64,000 bases of DNA, from positions 1 to 64,000 of the forward strand of contig JAISBU010000005.1 of assembly GCA_031266015.1 (NCBI GenBank), given 5' to 3'. The DNA is from Prevotellaceae bacterium (GTDB lineage Bacteria; Bacteroidota; Bacteroidia; Bacteroidales; UBA932). This document shows, piece after piece, positions 53,920 to 63,601 of this stretch. The position numbers and the translations under genes were made by a program. Each line of letters begins with the position of its first letter. Position 1 is the stretch's first letter. The notes below the pieces were generated by a model, which saw only the letters and a list, made by a program, of their open reading frames with translations, was not told where the DNA came from and did no database searches.

Positions 53920-55119
53920 ATGAAAAAAATCTTTTATTTTCTACTTATCCACCTCCTGCTATCGGCAGGTGTTGTTGCGCAAGCGCAAGTAGCTGATGCA
54001 GCAGATGAACTTGGCGCAAAATCCACCGATAAGGGGGACAGGATGGAGTTTAAAGTAACCACCCTTAACGCAGAGTGGTTGGGTTGCCCAAGTAATGGCC
54101 CTTCTGATGAATCTTTGCAAATGCGCAACGTTGCCGCCGTAATTAAAGCGGTAAACCCAGATATTATTGCCCTTCAGGAAGTTACCATGAATCCGGTAAA
54201 GAGCCTCGACAGTGTTCTTAAGCACCTGGGCGATGAATGGGGCGGACATATTGTACCTTGGAGCGCTGGCAGCTGTGCACAAAGTCAAGGTATTATCTAC
54301 AAGAAAGCCAGCATCTCACTTACCGGCTCCTCACTTGTGAAGAATGGAGGAACCAGCAACGTATGGTCAAGCGGGCGCTACCCTGTTTTGTACGAGGTTA
54401 ACTTTCTTTCCGGAGAAGGCGTTATTCCGGTATCCATCATAAACATTCACGCCAAAGCATACAGCGATAAGAGCAGCTATGATCGTCGTACAACAGCATC
54501 AACCAGCCTTAAAACATTGCTGGATGGCGCTGCTTATAAGTACAAGAATGTGATAGTTATTGGCGACTATAACGACTACCTGGAAAGCTCGCAATGCGTT
54601 CGTTACGGCAACTGTTCGGAGAGTTCTCCATCGCCGTACAAAAATTTTGTGGACGATGCAGCCAGCTATCGTGCTCTTACAAGCAGCTTTACGACCAACA
54701 TTGATCACATTATCATCTCGAATGAGCTGTTTACAAACGTATCTAGTAATGCTACAAGAGAAACTTCAGCAACAAATAGCGTTCCAAACTACAGAAACAC
54801 AACATCAGATCACACTCCGGTGAGCATTACGCTTTCCTTCTCTAAAGAATATACGGCTGCAGAAAAGAATGAGTATAGCCAAAGCATTACCCTATACCCG
54901 AATCCCGTTCAGCATACGCTAAACGTGGAGAGCAATACTGGAGACATTGCCGCTGTAAAGATAGCTAGCATGAGCGGCGTTGTAGTTTACGAGCAAAAAA
55001 ACATTAACGCCCCTGCCATGAGCATACAGACAAGTACTTGGCCAACAGGAACTTATGCTGTAACCATAACATCAACAAAGGGTGAGGTGGGCAGCAAGCT
55101 GATGATGAAAAACCAGTGA
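53920..55119 (+). CDS. Secreted endonuclease/exonuclease/phosphatase-family protein with T9SS sorting tail
   Basis: 399 residues. Signal peptide (KKIFYFLLIHLLLSAGVVAQ). EEP domain, residues about 45-310: TTLNAEWLGCP, PDIIALQEVT (metal-ligand Glu), NVIVIGDYNDYLES, NIDHIIIS and SDHTPVSITLSF (catalytic Asp-His). Likely a Mg-dependent nuclease or phosphodiesterase. Residues about 325-399 match a type A T9SS sorting domain (LYPNPVQHTLNVES, GTYAVTITSTKGE), which predicts export by the type IX system to the surface. It lies between the two halves of the dehydratase system, 34 bases from each, which is odd. Confidence 0.85.
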   Translation: MKKIFYFLLIHLLLSAGVVAQAQVADAADELGAKSTDKGDRMEFKVTTLNAEWLGCPSNGPSDESLQMRNVAAVIKAVNPDIIALQEVTMNPVKSLDSVLKHLGDEWGGHIVPWSAGSCAQSQGIIYKKASISLTGSSLVKNGGTSNVWSSGRYPVLYEVNFLSGEGVIPVSIINIHAKAYSDKSSYDRRTTASTSLKTLLDGAAYKYKNVIVIGDYNDYLESSQCVRYGNCSESSPSPYKNFVDDAASYRALTSSFTTNIDHIIISNELFTNVSSNATRETSATNSVPNYRNTTSDHTPVSITLSFSKEYTAAEKNEYSQSITLYPNPVQHTLNVESNTGDIAAVKIASMSGVVVYEQKNINAPAMSIQTSTWPTGTYAVTITSTKGEVGSKLMMKNQ

Positions 55120-55153
55120 GACAGGACAAGAAAGTTGAATTTTAAAGAAGTAC

Positions 55154-57664
55154 ATGCTTTCATTAGACAATATAAACGAAGTAGACAATTTACGTAAGAA
55201 GCAGCTAATATGTAAGGGTTGCGAAAACCATTGCACCATTACGCGTTTTAAATTCGAGAATGGCAATACTTTCTACGGTGGTAATAAGTGCGAACGTGTT
55301 TTTTCCAGCAAAGGAAACAGCGCCGAAAAAGGGTTCAACCTTTTCCGTTTTAAGTATGACTTGCTATTCGAGGGCGCGGCTACAGAGCGTGCGGATTTTG
55401 ATAACCTGACCGTAGGTATTCCCCGTGCATTGAATATGTACGAGAATTTCCCATTTTGGCATACACTGCTTACTGAGTGCGGCGTAAACGTAGTGCTGTC
55501 CGCTCCATCGACCACAGCATTGTACGAAAAGGGAATGGGAACGGTAATGAGCGATAACATTTGCTTCCCGGCAAAGCTGGTGCATGGTCATGTGTATGAT
55601 TTGGCAGAGAAAAAGGTAGACCGCATTTTTATGCCCATGGTATTCCATGAAAAGCAAGCTGTACCGTCGTATAACACTTTCAACTGCCCCATTGTAACGG
55701 GCTATGCAGAGGTGGTTAAGAGCGCAATTAACCCCAAGAAACGTTGGGGTATTGCTGTTGATACTCCAACGGTAACATTCAAAGATGAAACGCTGCTGAA
55801 AAAGGCTTGTGAGGATTATATTTTCTCCTTAAAATCCGCCGGAGCAAATGTAAGTCCGTCGCAATTTAATAAGGCTTTTGACAAGGCAGTGCGTGCGCAA
55901 AGGAAGTTCAAAAATATACTGAAATTCCGTGCTGCCGAGGTTATAGAAAAGTCAATGAAAGAGGGTAAGCCGCTGATGGTATTGGCCGGACGTCCCTATC
56001 ATGTTGACAATCTTATCAACCAAAAAACCGCTGAGATTCTTACGGAGCTTGGTACAAACGTAGTTAGCGAAGATGTTATTCCTGTGGTTGAGCATGCTCA
56101 GCCAGACTTTTACCTGTCACAATGGGGCTACCCCGCACGTATTACCAATGCGGCAAAGTGGGTGGCTCAGCAACCGGACAATGTACGCTTGGTTATGCTA
56201 AACTCTTTTGGTTGCGGTCCGGATGCTATTGTTATCGATGAGGTAAAGGAAGTGCTGCAAACGGTTGGTAAGAATAACAACCTTATTCGTGTAGACGAAA
56301 TTACCAGCACCGGCTCTATACGTTTGCGCTTGCGCTCTGTGGTAGAGTTTGCCAAGTACAGCAAAAAGGAAACGCTGAAGTTAAGCGAGAGACCTCGGAA
56401 AAAGAACAAGCTATTTATGCCGGAAGATCAGCAGCGCACTATTTTAGCGCCGTTATTCTCAGATATATACTCTCGCATTTTCCCACCGTTTTTTAAGCTA
56501 TTCGGCTTCAGCTTGGTTACGCTACCTGTAACGGATAGCGTTTCCATTGATGAGGGGCTGCGTTACACCAACAATGAAATTTGCTACCCTGCAATCACGG
56601 TAATCGGCGACGTAATCCGTGCGCTAAATTCAGGAGAATACGATAGAGATAAGGTTGCTATAGGTATTACGCAAACCGGCGGACAATGCCGTGCATCAAA
56701 CTACCTGCCTTTGATAAAGAAAGCGTTGGTAAGCGCGGGGTATGAGGATGTGCCCGTTATTTCCGTGGCCACTACTACCGGACTGCATGAGCAGCCGGGC
56801 TTTAGCATTCCCTGGGCAAAAATTATCCGTAAGTTTTTGGCGGCAATCATCTTTGCCGATGAATTGTCAAAGATGTACCACTCTACTGTTTTCCGTGAGG
56901 TAAACGCAGGGGAGTCACGCGCTAAGCTGGACTACCATCTTGATGCCGTAGACAAAACCATTGTTGAAGGTGGCAAGGTTGGCGACATATACAATCTTTT
57001 GTCACAGGCAGTAAAAAACTTCAACGCCATTCCGGTAAAAGACGGGAATTTTGCTAAGGTTGGCATTGTAGGTGAGATTTACCTGAAATACAACACTTTC
57101 GCGAACCTCAACTTGGTGGAATGGCTCAACAGGCAAGGCGTAGAAGTTATTGTACCTTCGCTATTGGACTTTTTCATTCAAGATTTTGTAAATGTTCGCG
57201 TAAATACGAAGGCCAACATTGACGCCCGTACTATAAAAGGTAAGCTGGTTGGATTCTTGCTTCGCAAGTTCTTGAACAGCTACTTCCGCAGGGCCGAGAA
57301 AATTTGCAGAGAGTTCCGCTTCTACCGTCCAAATCATGATATTGATGAGATGGCGGAGCGCGCATCAAAAATTATCAATCTGTCGCACCAGTATGGTGAG
57401 GGCTGGCTTATTCCGGGCGAAATCAGCAGCTTTGCCCATGAGGGCGTAAACAACGTTATCAGCTTGCAGCCTTTCGGATGTATTGCTAACCAAATTATTT
57501 CGAAAGGGGTAGAGAAGAAAATTAAGGATAAGTACCCGACCATGAACTTGCTATTCCTGGACTTTGACGCAGGCACCAGCGAGGTGAACGTGTTCAACCG
57601 TCTATACTTCATGGTAAAATCGGCCAAGGAGGAAGCGGACAAACAGGCGACGGCGCTAAAATAG
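55154..57664 (+). CDS. 2-hydroxyacyl-CoA dehydratase-like protein (DUF2229/HgdB-like part)
   Basis: 836 residues. The N terminus has a Cys cluster (ICKGCENHCTITRF, NKCERVF), then the DUF2229 region (VGIPRALNMYENFPFWHTLL, SDNICFPAKLVHGHV). Middle and C-terminal parts have further dehydratase-type Cys segments (NEICYPAITVIGDVI, GQCRASNYLPLIKKAL, SLQPFGCIANQI). It is the part usually fused to the activase in Bacteroidetes. Its true substrate is unknown. It has no BcrAD activase domain of its own, so it should depend on the protein at 52116. Confidence 0.88.
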   Translation: MLSLDNINEVDNLRKKQLICKGCENHCTITRFKFENGNTFYGGNKCERVFSSKGNSAEKGFNLFRFKYDLLFEGAATERADFDNLTVGIPRALNMYENFPFWHTLLTECGVNVVLSAPSTTALYEKGMGTVMSDNICFPAKLVHGHVYDLAEKKVDRIFMPMVFHEKQAVPSYNTFNCPIVTGYAEVVKSAINPKKRWGIAVDTPTVTFKDETLLKKACEDYIFSLKSAGANVSPSQFNKAFDKAVRAQRKFKNILKFRAAEVIEKSMKEGKPLMVLAGRPYHVDNLINQKTAEILTELGTNVVSEDVIPVVEHAQPDFYLSQWGYPARITNAAKWVAQQPDNVRLVMLNSFGCGPDAIVIDEVKEVLQTVGKNNNLIRVDEITSTGSIRLRLRSVVEFAKYSKKETLKLSERPRKKNKLFMPEDQQRTILAPLFSDIYSRIFPPFFKLFGFSLVTLPVTDSVSIDEGLRYTNNEICYPAITVIGDVIRALNSGEYDRDKVAIGITQTGGQCRASNYLPLIKKALVSAGYEDVPVISVATTTGLHEQPGFSIPWAKIIRKFLAAIIFADELSKMYHSTVFREVNAGESRAKLDYHLDAVDKTIVEGGKVGDIYNLLSQAVKNFNAIPVKDGNFAKVGIVGEIYLKYNTFANLNLVEWLNRQGVEVIVPSLLDFFIQDFVNVRVNTKANIDARTIKGKLVGFLLRKFLNSYFRRAEKICREFRFYRPNHDIDEMAERASKIINLSHQYGEGWLIPGEISSFAHEGVNNVISLQPFGCIANQIISKGVEKKIKDKYPTMNLLFLDFDAGTSEVNVFNRLYFMVKSAKEEADKQATALK

Positions 57665-57796
57665 TCTGTATCAGAAAGTTGCAATTTGTACTATACATCG
57701 TCATTGTGAGCGAAACGAAGCAAGCTCAATATAAAAATTACTTCAAGTAACGATGAGTTTTGGAAGCAGCTTTTTTTAACTTTAAATTTCATAGCT
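57665..57796. repeat. REP-like fragment before ndk
   Basis: Contains TCATTGTGAGCGAAACGAAG, a version of the dispersed TCATTACGAGC-AAGCGAAGC motif also found at 16180 and 37901. Confidence 0.4.
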
Positions 57797-58210
57797 ATGG
57801 CAGGTAACATTACATTCTCCATGATCAAGCCTGATGCGGTAGGCAAGGGCTACACCGGAAAAATTCTGGACAGGTTTATCTCCGAGGGTTTCAAGATTAA
57901 AGCCATGAGGTATACCCGTCTGTGTAAGTGCGAAGCGGAAACTTTTTATGCGGTGCATAAGGGTAAAGATTTTTATGAACCGCTGGTAGAGTTCATGACT
58001 TCGGGCCCGGTGGTTGCGCTGGTGCTGGAAAAAGAAAACGCAGTGGCCGACTATCGCACCATGATTGGCGCTACGTCAAATCCGGCCGAGGGTACGGTAC
58101 GCCATCAATTTGCTGAAAGTACGAGATTAAATGCCGTGCACGGCTCCGATAGCGATGAAAACGCTCAAATAGAAGCCGGCTTTTTCTTTGCCCAAAGAGA
58201 ATTGCTGTAA
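57797..58210 (+). CDS. ndk: Nucleoside diphosphate kinase
   Basis: 137 residues. TFSMIKPDAVGKGYTGKI, the MTSGPVVALVLEKENAV block, RTMIGATSNPAEGTVRHQFA, and the phosphohistidine site NAVHGSDSDENA are all present. Balances NTP pools by phosphate transfer. Stand-alone, ahead of the large ABC gene by 49 bases. Confidence 0.96.
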   Translation: MAGNITFSMIKPDAVGKGYTGKILDRFISEGFKIKAMRYTRLCKCEAETFYAVHKGKDFYEPLVEFMTSGPVVALVLEKENAVADYRTMIGATSNPAEGTVRHQFAESTRLNAVHGSDSDENAQIEAGFFFAQRELL

Positions 58211-58259
58211 CATCCGGAGGAGCTAATGAGAACCGTAGTTCCTCTTCATATATTGCCTT

Positions 58260-61200
58260 ATGAATGAGTTGCTTATAACCATTATTGCCAAGCTGTTTGC
58301 CCTGGTAGCCATTAAGGCGGAAGTGCCGTTGGCAGCCGCCAAGCAGGCTTTTTCGCGCTTCATGGATAACAGAGATTTGAGCGAAGAGCAGGCCATAGTT
58401 TTCATGAGGCAATTTGAGGATTACTCCAATCCCATACAAAAAGATGTCCATGCGCTAAAGGCCGGAGGCGCCGAAACCAGGGCATTCTTTTACGAAAAGC
58501 TGGCAGGTCTTGCCAACCAGTCCAATCGAGAGTATGAGCAGCAACAAAAGATGTGGGTTGTTTTACAGTTTATTGAATTTCTGGATGAGCTGGAAGCTAC
58601 CCAGCCGGACATTATTGAATTTGTGCGGCAATATGCCGGCATGTTGCGCATTAGCGAATTCGAGTTCAACAACTGCAAATATTTCATTTTAGGCAGCGAA
58701 AAAAACTTGCCTATGAATGAGAAGCTGCTGGTTGTTGCCAGCAGCAATCCGTACGAAGATTCTCACGTTAAATACCTTAACAATCCCAAGATAGCGGGTA
58801 AGGTTTATGTGCTTCACATAGATAGCACCAACACACTGTTAATCAAATACTTCGGCGACAGAAACTTATATCTCAACGGCCGCAACCTGGCCGTTGGAAG
58901 AGCCTATATTTTTGGCGTAGGAAGCGTTATCCGCAGCCCGAAAATAGATCCTATTTACTATAATAAGGTAGTTAGCACATTTACTCATAATGTTGAAGAT
59001 GAGGTAGTTACCTACGTAGCAAAAGACATCAGCTATCGTTTCAGCGGAAGTATGGATGGCGTACATCCTGTGTCTTTTCATGCCCGTTCGGGCGAGCTCA
59101 TAGCTATTATGGGCGGCAGTGGCGTAGGCAAGTCTACCCTGCTCAGCCTGCTTAGCGGTCAGCTGAAGCTGCGTACGGGACAAATTACGATCAACGGCCA
59201 CGATATTCACGCAGCCAAAGACAGCATTGAGCGTGTGGTTGGCTATGTTCCTCAGGACGACATGCTCATTGAGGAGCTGACGGTATATGAAAATTTACGA
59301 TACAACGCGCAGCTTTGCTTTAAAGATTACACTGAGCAGCAAATAAAAGAAGAGGTTGATAAGGCCGTTGAGCAGTTTGACTTGTTGGAAGCCAAGGATT
59401 TGAAAGTGGGTAATCCGCTGAATAAATTCATCAGTGGCGGACAGCGCAAGCGTCTGAACATTGCCATGGAGCTCCTGCGCCGACCCTCTGTGCTATTTGT
59501 TGACGAACCTACTTCGGGACTTTCCTCCATTGACTCCGAAAAGGTAATGCTGCTGCTGAAAAGGCAGTCGCTACGAGGAAAAATTGTGGTAGTAAACATT
59601 CACCAGCCCTCGTCGGATCTATACAAGCTGTTCAACCGCGTGCTGATAATGGACCACGGTGGACGTGTGATTTTTCAAGGTAACCCAATGGATGCCATTG
59701 TGTACTTCAAAGAGGCGGCGCACTTCTTGAATCCGGAGGAAAGTGAATGCGCCGCCTGTGGCAACGTAAATACAGACCTCATTCTCAAGGTTGTAGAAAC
59801 CCGTGTGGTAAACGAATACGGAAAGCTTACCCGTAAGCGCAAGCGCACCTCCGAGCAGTGGTACAGGCATTACATGATGAAGATTAATCCAAAAATTTGG
59901 AGCGACCATCCGCCCGAAACGCCTTTGCCTACAAGCGATTTTAAGATTCCACGCAAGCTACGGCAGCTGCAAATCTTCATCAACAGGAATATAAAAGCCA
60001 AGATTGCTAACCGTCAGTATATGCTTATTACCCTGTTGGAAGCTCCAATGCTGGCGCTGATTCTAGGCTATTTTACCAAGTATGTTTCCGGAACCCCAAC
60101 CGATCCGAACAAGTATTCTTTCATGGAAAATACTAACATTCCATCGTACCTGTTTATGTGCGTGGTGGCGGTTATATTTTTCGGACTATCGGCTAGCGCT
60201 CAGGAAATTATCAAGGACAGGAAGATACTGCAACGTGAGCGGTTCCTGCACCTGAGCCGTAACAGCTACCTGTTTTCCAAGGTGCTGGTAATGTGCATTA
60301 TTTCTGCCGTACAGTCACTTACGTTTATTCTGGTAGGTAACGCTGTGCTGGAAATACAGGGGCTTACGCTACACTACTTCGCCATTTTATTTTCGGCATC
60401 CGTGTGCTCCAACATGGTTGGACTCAACGTATCGTCAGCGCTTAACTCCGAGGTGGCCATTTACATTCTCATTCCACTTATTTTGGTGCCGCAGCTGCTG
60501 TTTAGCGGTGTCGTTGTACGCTACGAGAAGCTGCACAACTCCCTGTCATCCAACGACTATGTGCCGGTGGTGGCAGAGGCTACCATTTCGCGCTGGGCAT
60601 ATGAAGCCCTGGCTGTTACGCAGTTCCAGAATAACCGTTACGAGCGAGGCTTCTTTGATTTGGATATGCGTAGCAGCCAGCTGAACTTTGCCGCAGGCTT
60701 CTGGCTCCCCAGATTGGAAGCTCATTTAGCTACAGCAAATCGGGATGCTGCTGCTAACGTTCGTCAAGGAGATACAGAGTACAGGTTGGAGTTGCTTCGT
60801 AATGAGCTGCCGAAGATTCAAAGCTGGACAAAAGCATACAATCTTCCACAACCTAGTGTTAATAGCCTGTATATCAATACTTTCACTCCTCGATATGGAG
60901 CAATCTTACTTCAAACGTTGGACTCGCTAAAGCAACGTTTAATTGCCGATAGCAGAAGTGTTGCGCAGCTGCGTAGCGAAAAGAGTTTGGCGCTAGAAAG
61001 TAAGCTGGGCAGTAGCGCTGCTGTAGTAGATTTTAAGCATAAATACTACAACAACGCATTGGCAGAAATAGTGCAAAACCAAACAGATTTTGACAAAATA
61101 CTGGAAAGCAATGCACGCCTGTTCCAGCTCAAGGATCCTATATTCAGAGCGCCGACTTCCAACATTGGACGTGCTCACCTGTATGCTCCATGCAAAAAAG

Positions 61201-61373
61201 TATTGGGAGTGCATATTGGAACTATGTGGTTCAACATAGGCATACTGTGGTTTACCAGTGTTGTACTATACATTGTGCTGTACTTTGACTGGTTGCGCTT
61301 GCTGGTACGTCAGATTGAAAAAACAAGGTTACGTAAGGTTTCTAAGCGTATAGCCCGAATAATACCCAGCTAA
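58260..61373 (+). CDS. Large ABCG-like ABC transporter with N-terminal helical domain
   Basis: 1037 residues. Residues 1-140 are helical and resemble a TerB-like domain (KLFALVAIKAEVPLAAAKQA). Residues 150-260 are beta-rich, possibly FHA-like (NTLLIKYFGDRNLYLNGRNL). The ATPase follows: Walker A MGGSGVGKSTLL (about 282), signature ISGGQRKRLNIA (about 391), Walker B VLFVDEPTSGLSSID. Residues about 590 to the end are an ABC2-type membrane domain; the first helices are separated from the last one (GTMWFNIGILWFTSVVLYIV) by a long soluble segment (about 800-990). ATPase-first order marks the ABCG/White type. Substrate unknown; the type is common in Bacteroidetes. Confidence 0.88.
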   Translation: MNELLITIIAKLFALVAIKAEVPLAAAKQAFSRFMDNRDLSEEQAIVFMRQFEDYSNPIQKDVHALKAGGAETRAFFYEKLAGLANQSNREYEQQQKMWVVLQFIEFLDELEATQPDIIEFVRQYAGMLRISEFEFNNCKYFILGSEKNLPMNEKLLVVASSNPYEDSHVKYLNNPKIAGKVYVLHIDSTNTLLIKYFGDRNLYLNGRNLAVGRAYIFGVGSVIRSPKIDPIYYNKVVSTFTHNVEDEVVTYVAKDISYRFSGSMDGVHPVSFHARSGELIAIMGGSGVGKSTLLSLLSGQLKLRTGQITINGHDIHAAKDSIERVVGYVPQDDMLIEELTVYENLRYNAQLCFKDYTEQQIKEEVDKAVEQFDLLEAKDLKVGNPLNKFISGGQRKRLNIAMELLRRPSVLFVDEPTSGLSSIDSEKVMLLLKRQSLRGKIVVVNIHQPSSDLYKLFNRVLIMDHGGRVIFQGNPMDAIVYFKEAAHFLNPEESECAACGNVNTDLILKVVETRVVNEYGKLTRKRKRTSEQWYRHYMMKINPKIWSDHPPETPLPTSDFKIPRKLRQLQIFINRNIKAKIANRQYMLITLLEAPMLALILGYFTKYVSGTPTDPNKYSFMENTNIPSYLFMCVVAVIFFGLSASAQEIIKDRKILQRERFLHLSRNSYLFSKVLVMCIISAVQSLTFILVGNAVLEIQGLTLHYFAILFSASVCSNMVGLNVSSALNSEVAIYILIPLILVPQLLFSGVVVRYEKLHNSLSSNDYVPVVAEATISRWAYEALAVTQFQNNRYERGFFDLDMRSSQLNFAAGFWLPRLEAHLATANRDAAANVRQGDTEYRLELLRNELPKIQSWTKAYNLPQPSVNSLYINTFTPRYGAILLQTLDSLKQRLIADSRSVAQLRSEKSLALESKLGSSAAVVDFKHKYYNNALAEIVQNQTDFDKILESNARLFQLKDPIFRAPTSNIGRAHLYAPCKKVLGVHIGTMWFNIGILWFTSVVLYIVLYFDWLRLLVRQIEKTRLRKVSKRIARIIPS

Positions 61374-61451
61374 TAATTACAGCGCTTAACTTCTAAGGCT
61401 GCCCAAAAATAAATAGGCTAACCTTTTTATTTACCATACGCAAAAAATCTT

Positions 61452-61459
61452 TACTTTTG
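61452..61459 (+). promoter_or_regulatory. -7 element of aroB
   Basis: TACTTTTG ends 6 bases before the aroB ATG at 61466, so the message should be leaderless or nearly so. Confidence 0.5.
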
Positions 61460-61465
61460 TAGCCT

Positions 61466-62482
61466 ATGAAAGCGATACAGCTACATGGCTCGCACGTTCT
61501 TGTTGGCGAGTCCGTTCAAAACATACAGAAATACTTGCCCAAATCGCAGGTAGTAATCATTACCGAGAGCAATATTTGCAAGTACTACAGCGAGCTATGC
61601 AATGCCTATCCTACCGTAGAAATTGAAGGTGGGGAGCCACATAAAACACTTGCAACCATAGACTATATTGCTTCACAACTAATTGATTTAAAGGTAGATA
61701 GAAAAACGTTTATACTTGGCATAGGCGGAGGAATTGTCTGCGATATCACCGGCTTTATAGCCTCCATTTTCATGAGAGGTTGCCCGTTTGGCTTCATATC
61801 CACCACCCTGCTTTCTCAGGTAGACGCCAGCGTGGGCGGTAAGAATGGCGTTAACTATCAAGGATTTAAAAATATGTTGGGAGTGTTTGCACAACCACAA
61901 TTTGTGATTTGCGATCCGCAAAGTTTTTCCACGCTTCCACAAAAAGAGTTTACTGCCGGCTTTTCAGAAATTGTTAAGGCTGCAATGATTACCAGCGCCG
62001 CTCTTTTGAGCTTTATTGAAAAAAACGCCGAAAAAGCCCTGCAAAAAGATGGTCACACATTGGAGCATCTGGTATATGAATCGGTAAAAATTAAGGCAGA
62101 TATCGTAAGCCGGGACGAGCGAGAAAACGGCGTACGCCGTAAGCTCAACCTGGGCCATACATTTGCGCATGCCATTGAAAAAAACTCTACGCTCATGCAC
62201 GGGGAAGCCGTGAGCATAGGCTTATGCCTGGCCTCGCAGGTAGCGCTAAACCTTGGAATGATGAAGAAAGAAGAAGTAGAGCGGGTAAAAAATATTTTGA
62301 AAAAGTTACAGCTACCGACAGCAACCGGTATACCATTGAAAACCCTATTTTCTGCCATGCTCAAGGACAAAAAGAAAAGCGGCGACAAGCTGCACCTCAT
62401 ACTCCCCAAGGGAATTGGCTCCTGTGAGATATGTGAGGTTTCATTGTCACAGCTGGAGAAAATGGTTGCAGATTTAAAGTAG
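61466..62482 (+). CDS. aroB: 3-dehydroquinate synthase
   Basis: 338 residues, slightly shorter than typical. NAD-binding IEGGEPHKTLATIDYI, FILGIGGGIVCDITGFIAS, TTLLSQVDASVGGKNGVNYQ, the FSEIVKAAMI stretch and metal ligands in NLGHTFAHAIEKN and MHGEAVSIGL. Second step of the shikimate route. Followed after 52 bases by aroD, the next enzyme. Confidence 0.96.
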   Translation: MKAIQLHGSHVLVGESVQNIQKYLPKSQVVIITESNICKYYSELCNAYPTVEIEGGEPHKTLATIDYIASQLIDLKVDRKTFILGIGGGIVCDITGFIASIFMRGCPFGFISTTLLSQVDASVGGKNGVNYQGFKNMLGVFAQPQFVICDPQSFSTLPQKEFTAGFSEIVKAAMITSAALLSFIEKNAEKALQKDGHTLEHLVYESVKIKADIVSRDERENGVRRKLNLGHTFAHAIEKNSTLMHGEAVSIGLCLASQVALNLGMMKKEEVERVKNILKKLQLPTATGIPLKTLFSAMLKDKKKSGDKLHLILPKGIGSCEICEVSLSQLEKMVADLK

Positions 62483-62534
62483 CATCGCGTACACATAAAT
62501 GTCTGATTTTTAAGATATTATAAAGAACATACCT

Positions 62535-63185
62535 ATGGATATCACGAGCTCAAACATCTGCGTTAGCATTTCATCTACCAACTTTTTGGAGTGTGAGCAG
62601 GCAATGCTTACAGCAAAAATGGCAGAGCTACGACTTGACTTGATGCAGCTGCATGTTACACAAATAGAAAAGTTGCTGCAACAAAAAATTCCAACGGTAG
62701 TAACCTGTCGAGAAGGTAAATATAACCGAAGTGAAAGGTTGGAGCTGCTACGGCTGGCCATACAAAACGGCGCCAGCTATGTAGATATAGAAGTGGAGGC
62801 AGAAGAATCTTATCGAAAATCATTGATAGAGATTGCTCAAAAGCACCGCTGTAAAGCTATTATTTCGTACCACAACTTTGATTGTACGCCAAGCCATTCT
62901 GAGCTTAGAAACATCATTTCCTCCTGCCACAGCATGGGCGCAGCGGTGGTAAAGCTGATTACCGCAGCCCAATCGGCGCAGGACAGCGCAAGAATTTTAT
63001 CGCTCTACGAAACCGAAAAAAATTTGGTGGCATTTGCTATGGGAGAGGCAGGAAAAATCACACGCCTCGCCTGTCTATACTTGGGAGCGCCATTTACCTA
63101 CGCCTCAATGGGAGCAGGAAAAGAAGCCGCAGCGGGGCAAATGACAGCGGAAAGCATGAAGGAAATAGTAAGGATTATGAGCTGA
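62535..63185 (+). CDS. aroD: Type I 3-dehydroquinate dehydratase
   Basis: 216 residues. TIM-barrel type I enzyme: AELRLDLMQLH (substrate-binding Glu/Arg), TVVTCREGKYNRS, SYVDIEVEAEE, catalytic His in IISYHNFDCTPS, Schiff-base Lys in AAVVKLITAAQS, and C-terminal FTYASMGAGKEAAAGQM. Converts 3-dehydroquinate to 3-dehydroshikimate. Adjacent to aroB, third step after second. Confidence 0.94.
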   Translation: MDITSSNICVSISSTNFLECEQAMLTAKMAELRLDLMQLHVTQIEKLLQQKIPTVVTCREGKYNRSERLELLRLAIQNGASYVDIEVEAEESYRKSLIEIAQKHRCKAIISYHNFDCTPSHSELRNIISSCHSMGAAVVKLITAAQSAQDSARILSLYETEKNLVAFAMGEAGKITRLACLYLGAPFTYASMGAGKEAAAGQMTAESMKEIVRIMS

Positions 63186-63256
63186 GCTGTGAGTGAAAAT
63201 TCCAAGCTACACCGCAAAATATAATCATCGGGCAAGGCTATTTCAAATAAAATTTG

Positions 63257-63264
63257 TATTTTTG
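63257..63264 (+). promoter_or_regulatory. -7-like element upstream of the rod-shaped RNA candidate
   Basis: TATTTTTG, a match to TAnnTTTG, about 90 bases before the large hairpin. It may drive the RNA candidate and/or the lipoprotein gene. Confidence 0.35.
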
Positions 63265-63355
63265 CATTGATTAATAACACATCATGCCTATGGTATAAAC
63301 CAGCGTAATTCATACGCACATTTTAAAATAGAAAAAAGCGTTTAGCTTATATTTG

Positions 63356-63477
63356 GGTTTCCAGAAACTTCGACAATTTCCAGAAACTACCATGAATAAG
63401 GCGATACGCTCACGTTTCATCGCGTGGGCATTATTCGTTTATTTGGTAGTTTAGGTAGTCGAAGACCTCTGGAAACC
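63356..63477 (+). ncRNA. Candidate rod-shaped structured RNA
   Basis: A chain of paired segments folds 122 bases into one long hairpin: 63356-63365 with 63468-63477 (GGTTTCCAGA, 10 bp), 63368-63374 with 63458-63464 (CTTCGAC, 7 bp), 63384-63392 with 63444-63452 (AAACTACCA, 9 bp), 63394-63399 with 63431-63436 (GAATAA, 6 bp), and an apical stem 63408-63414 with 63423-63429 (one G-U pair). Internal loops are asymmetric. It encodes no clear protein. The shape resembles 6S-type RNAs (6S-Flavo class) but identity is a guess; a leader element of the downstream gene is an alternative. Confidence 0.45.
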
Positions 63478-63601
63478 GGTAGAAGAATTGTCCGCGCGTT
63501 TTTTTATGTGCGTATGCGAAATCATTTTCATGGACAAGGAGTCTAACGTGCCAAAATAAGATTTCTAAAAAATATTGGCAATAATATTAAATTCAAAAAT
63601 C

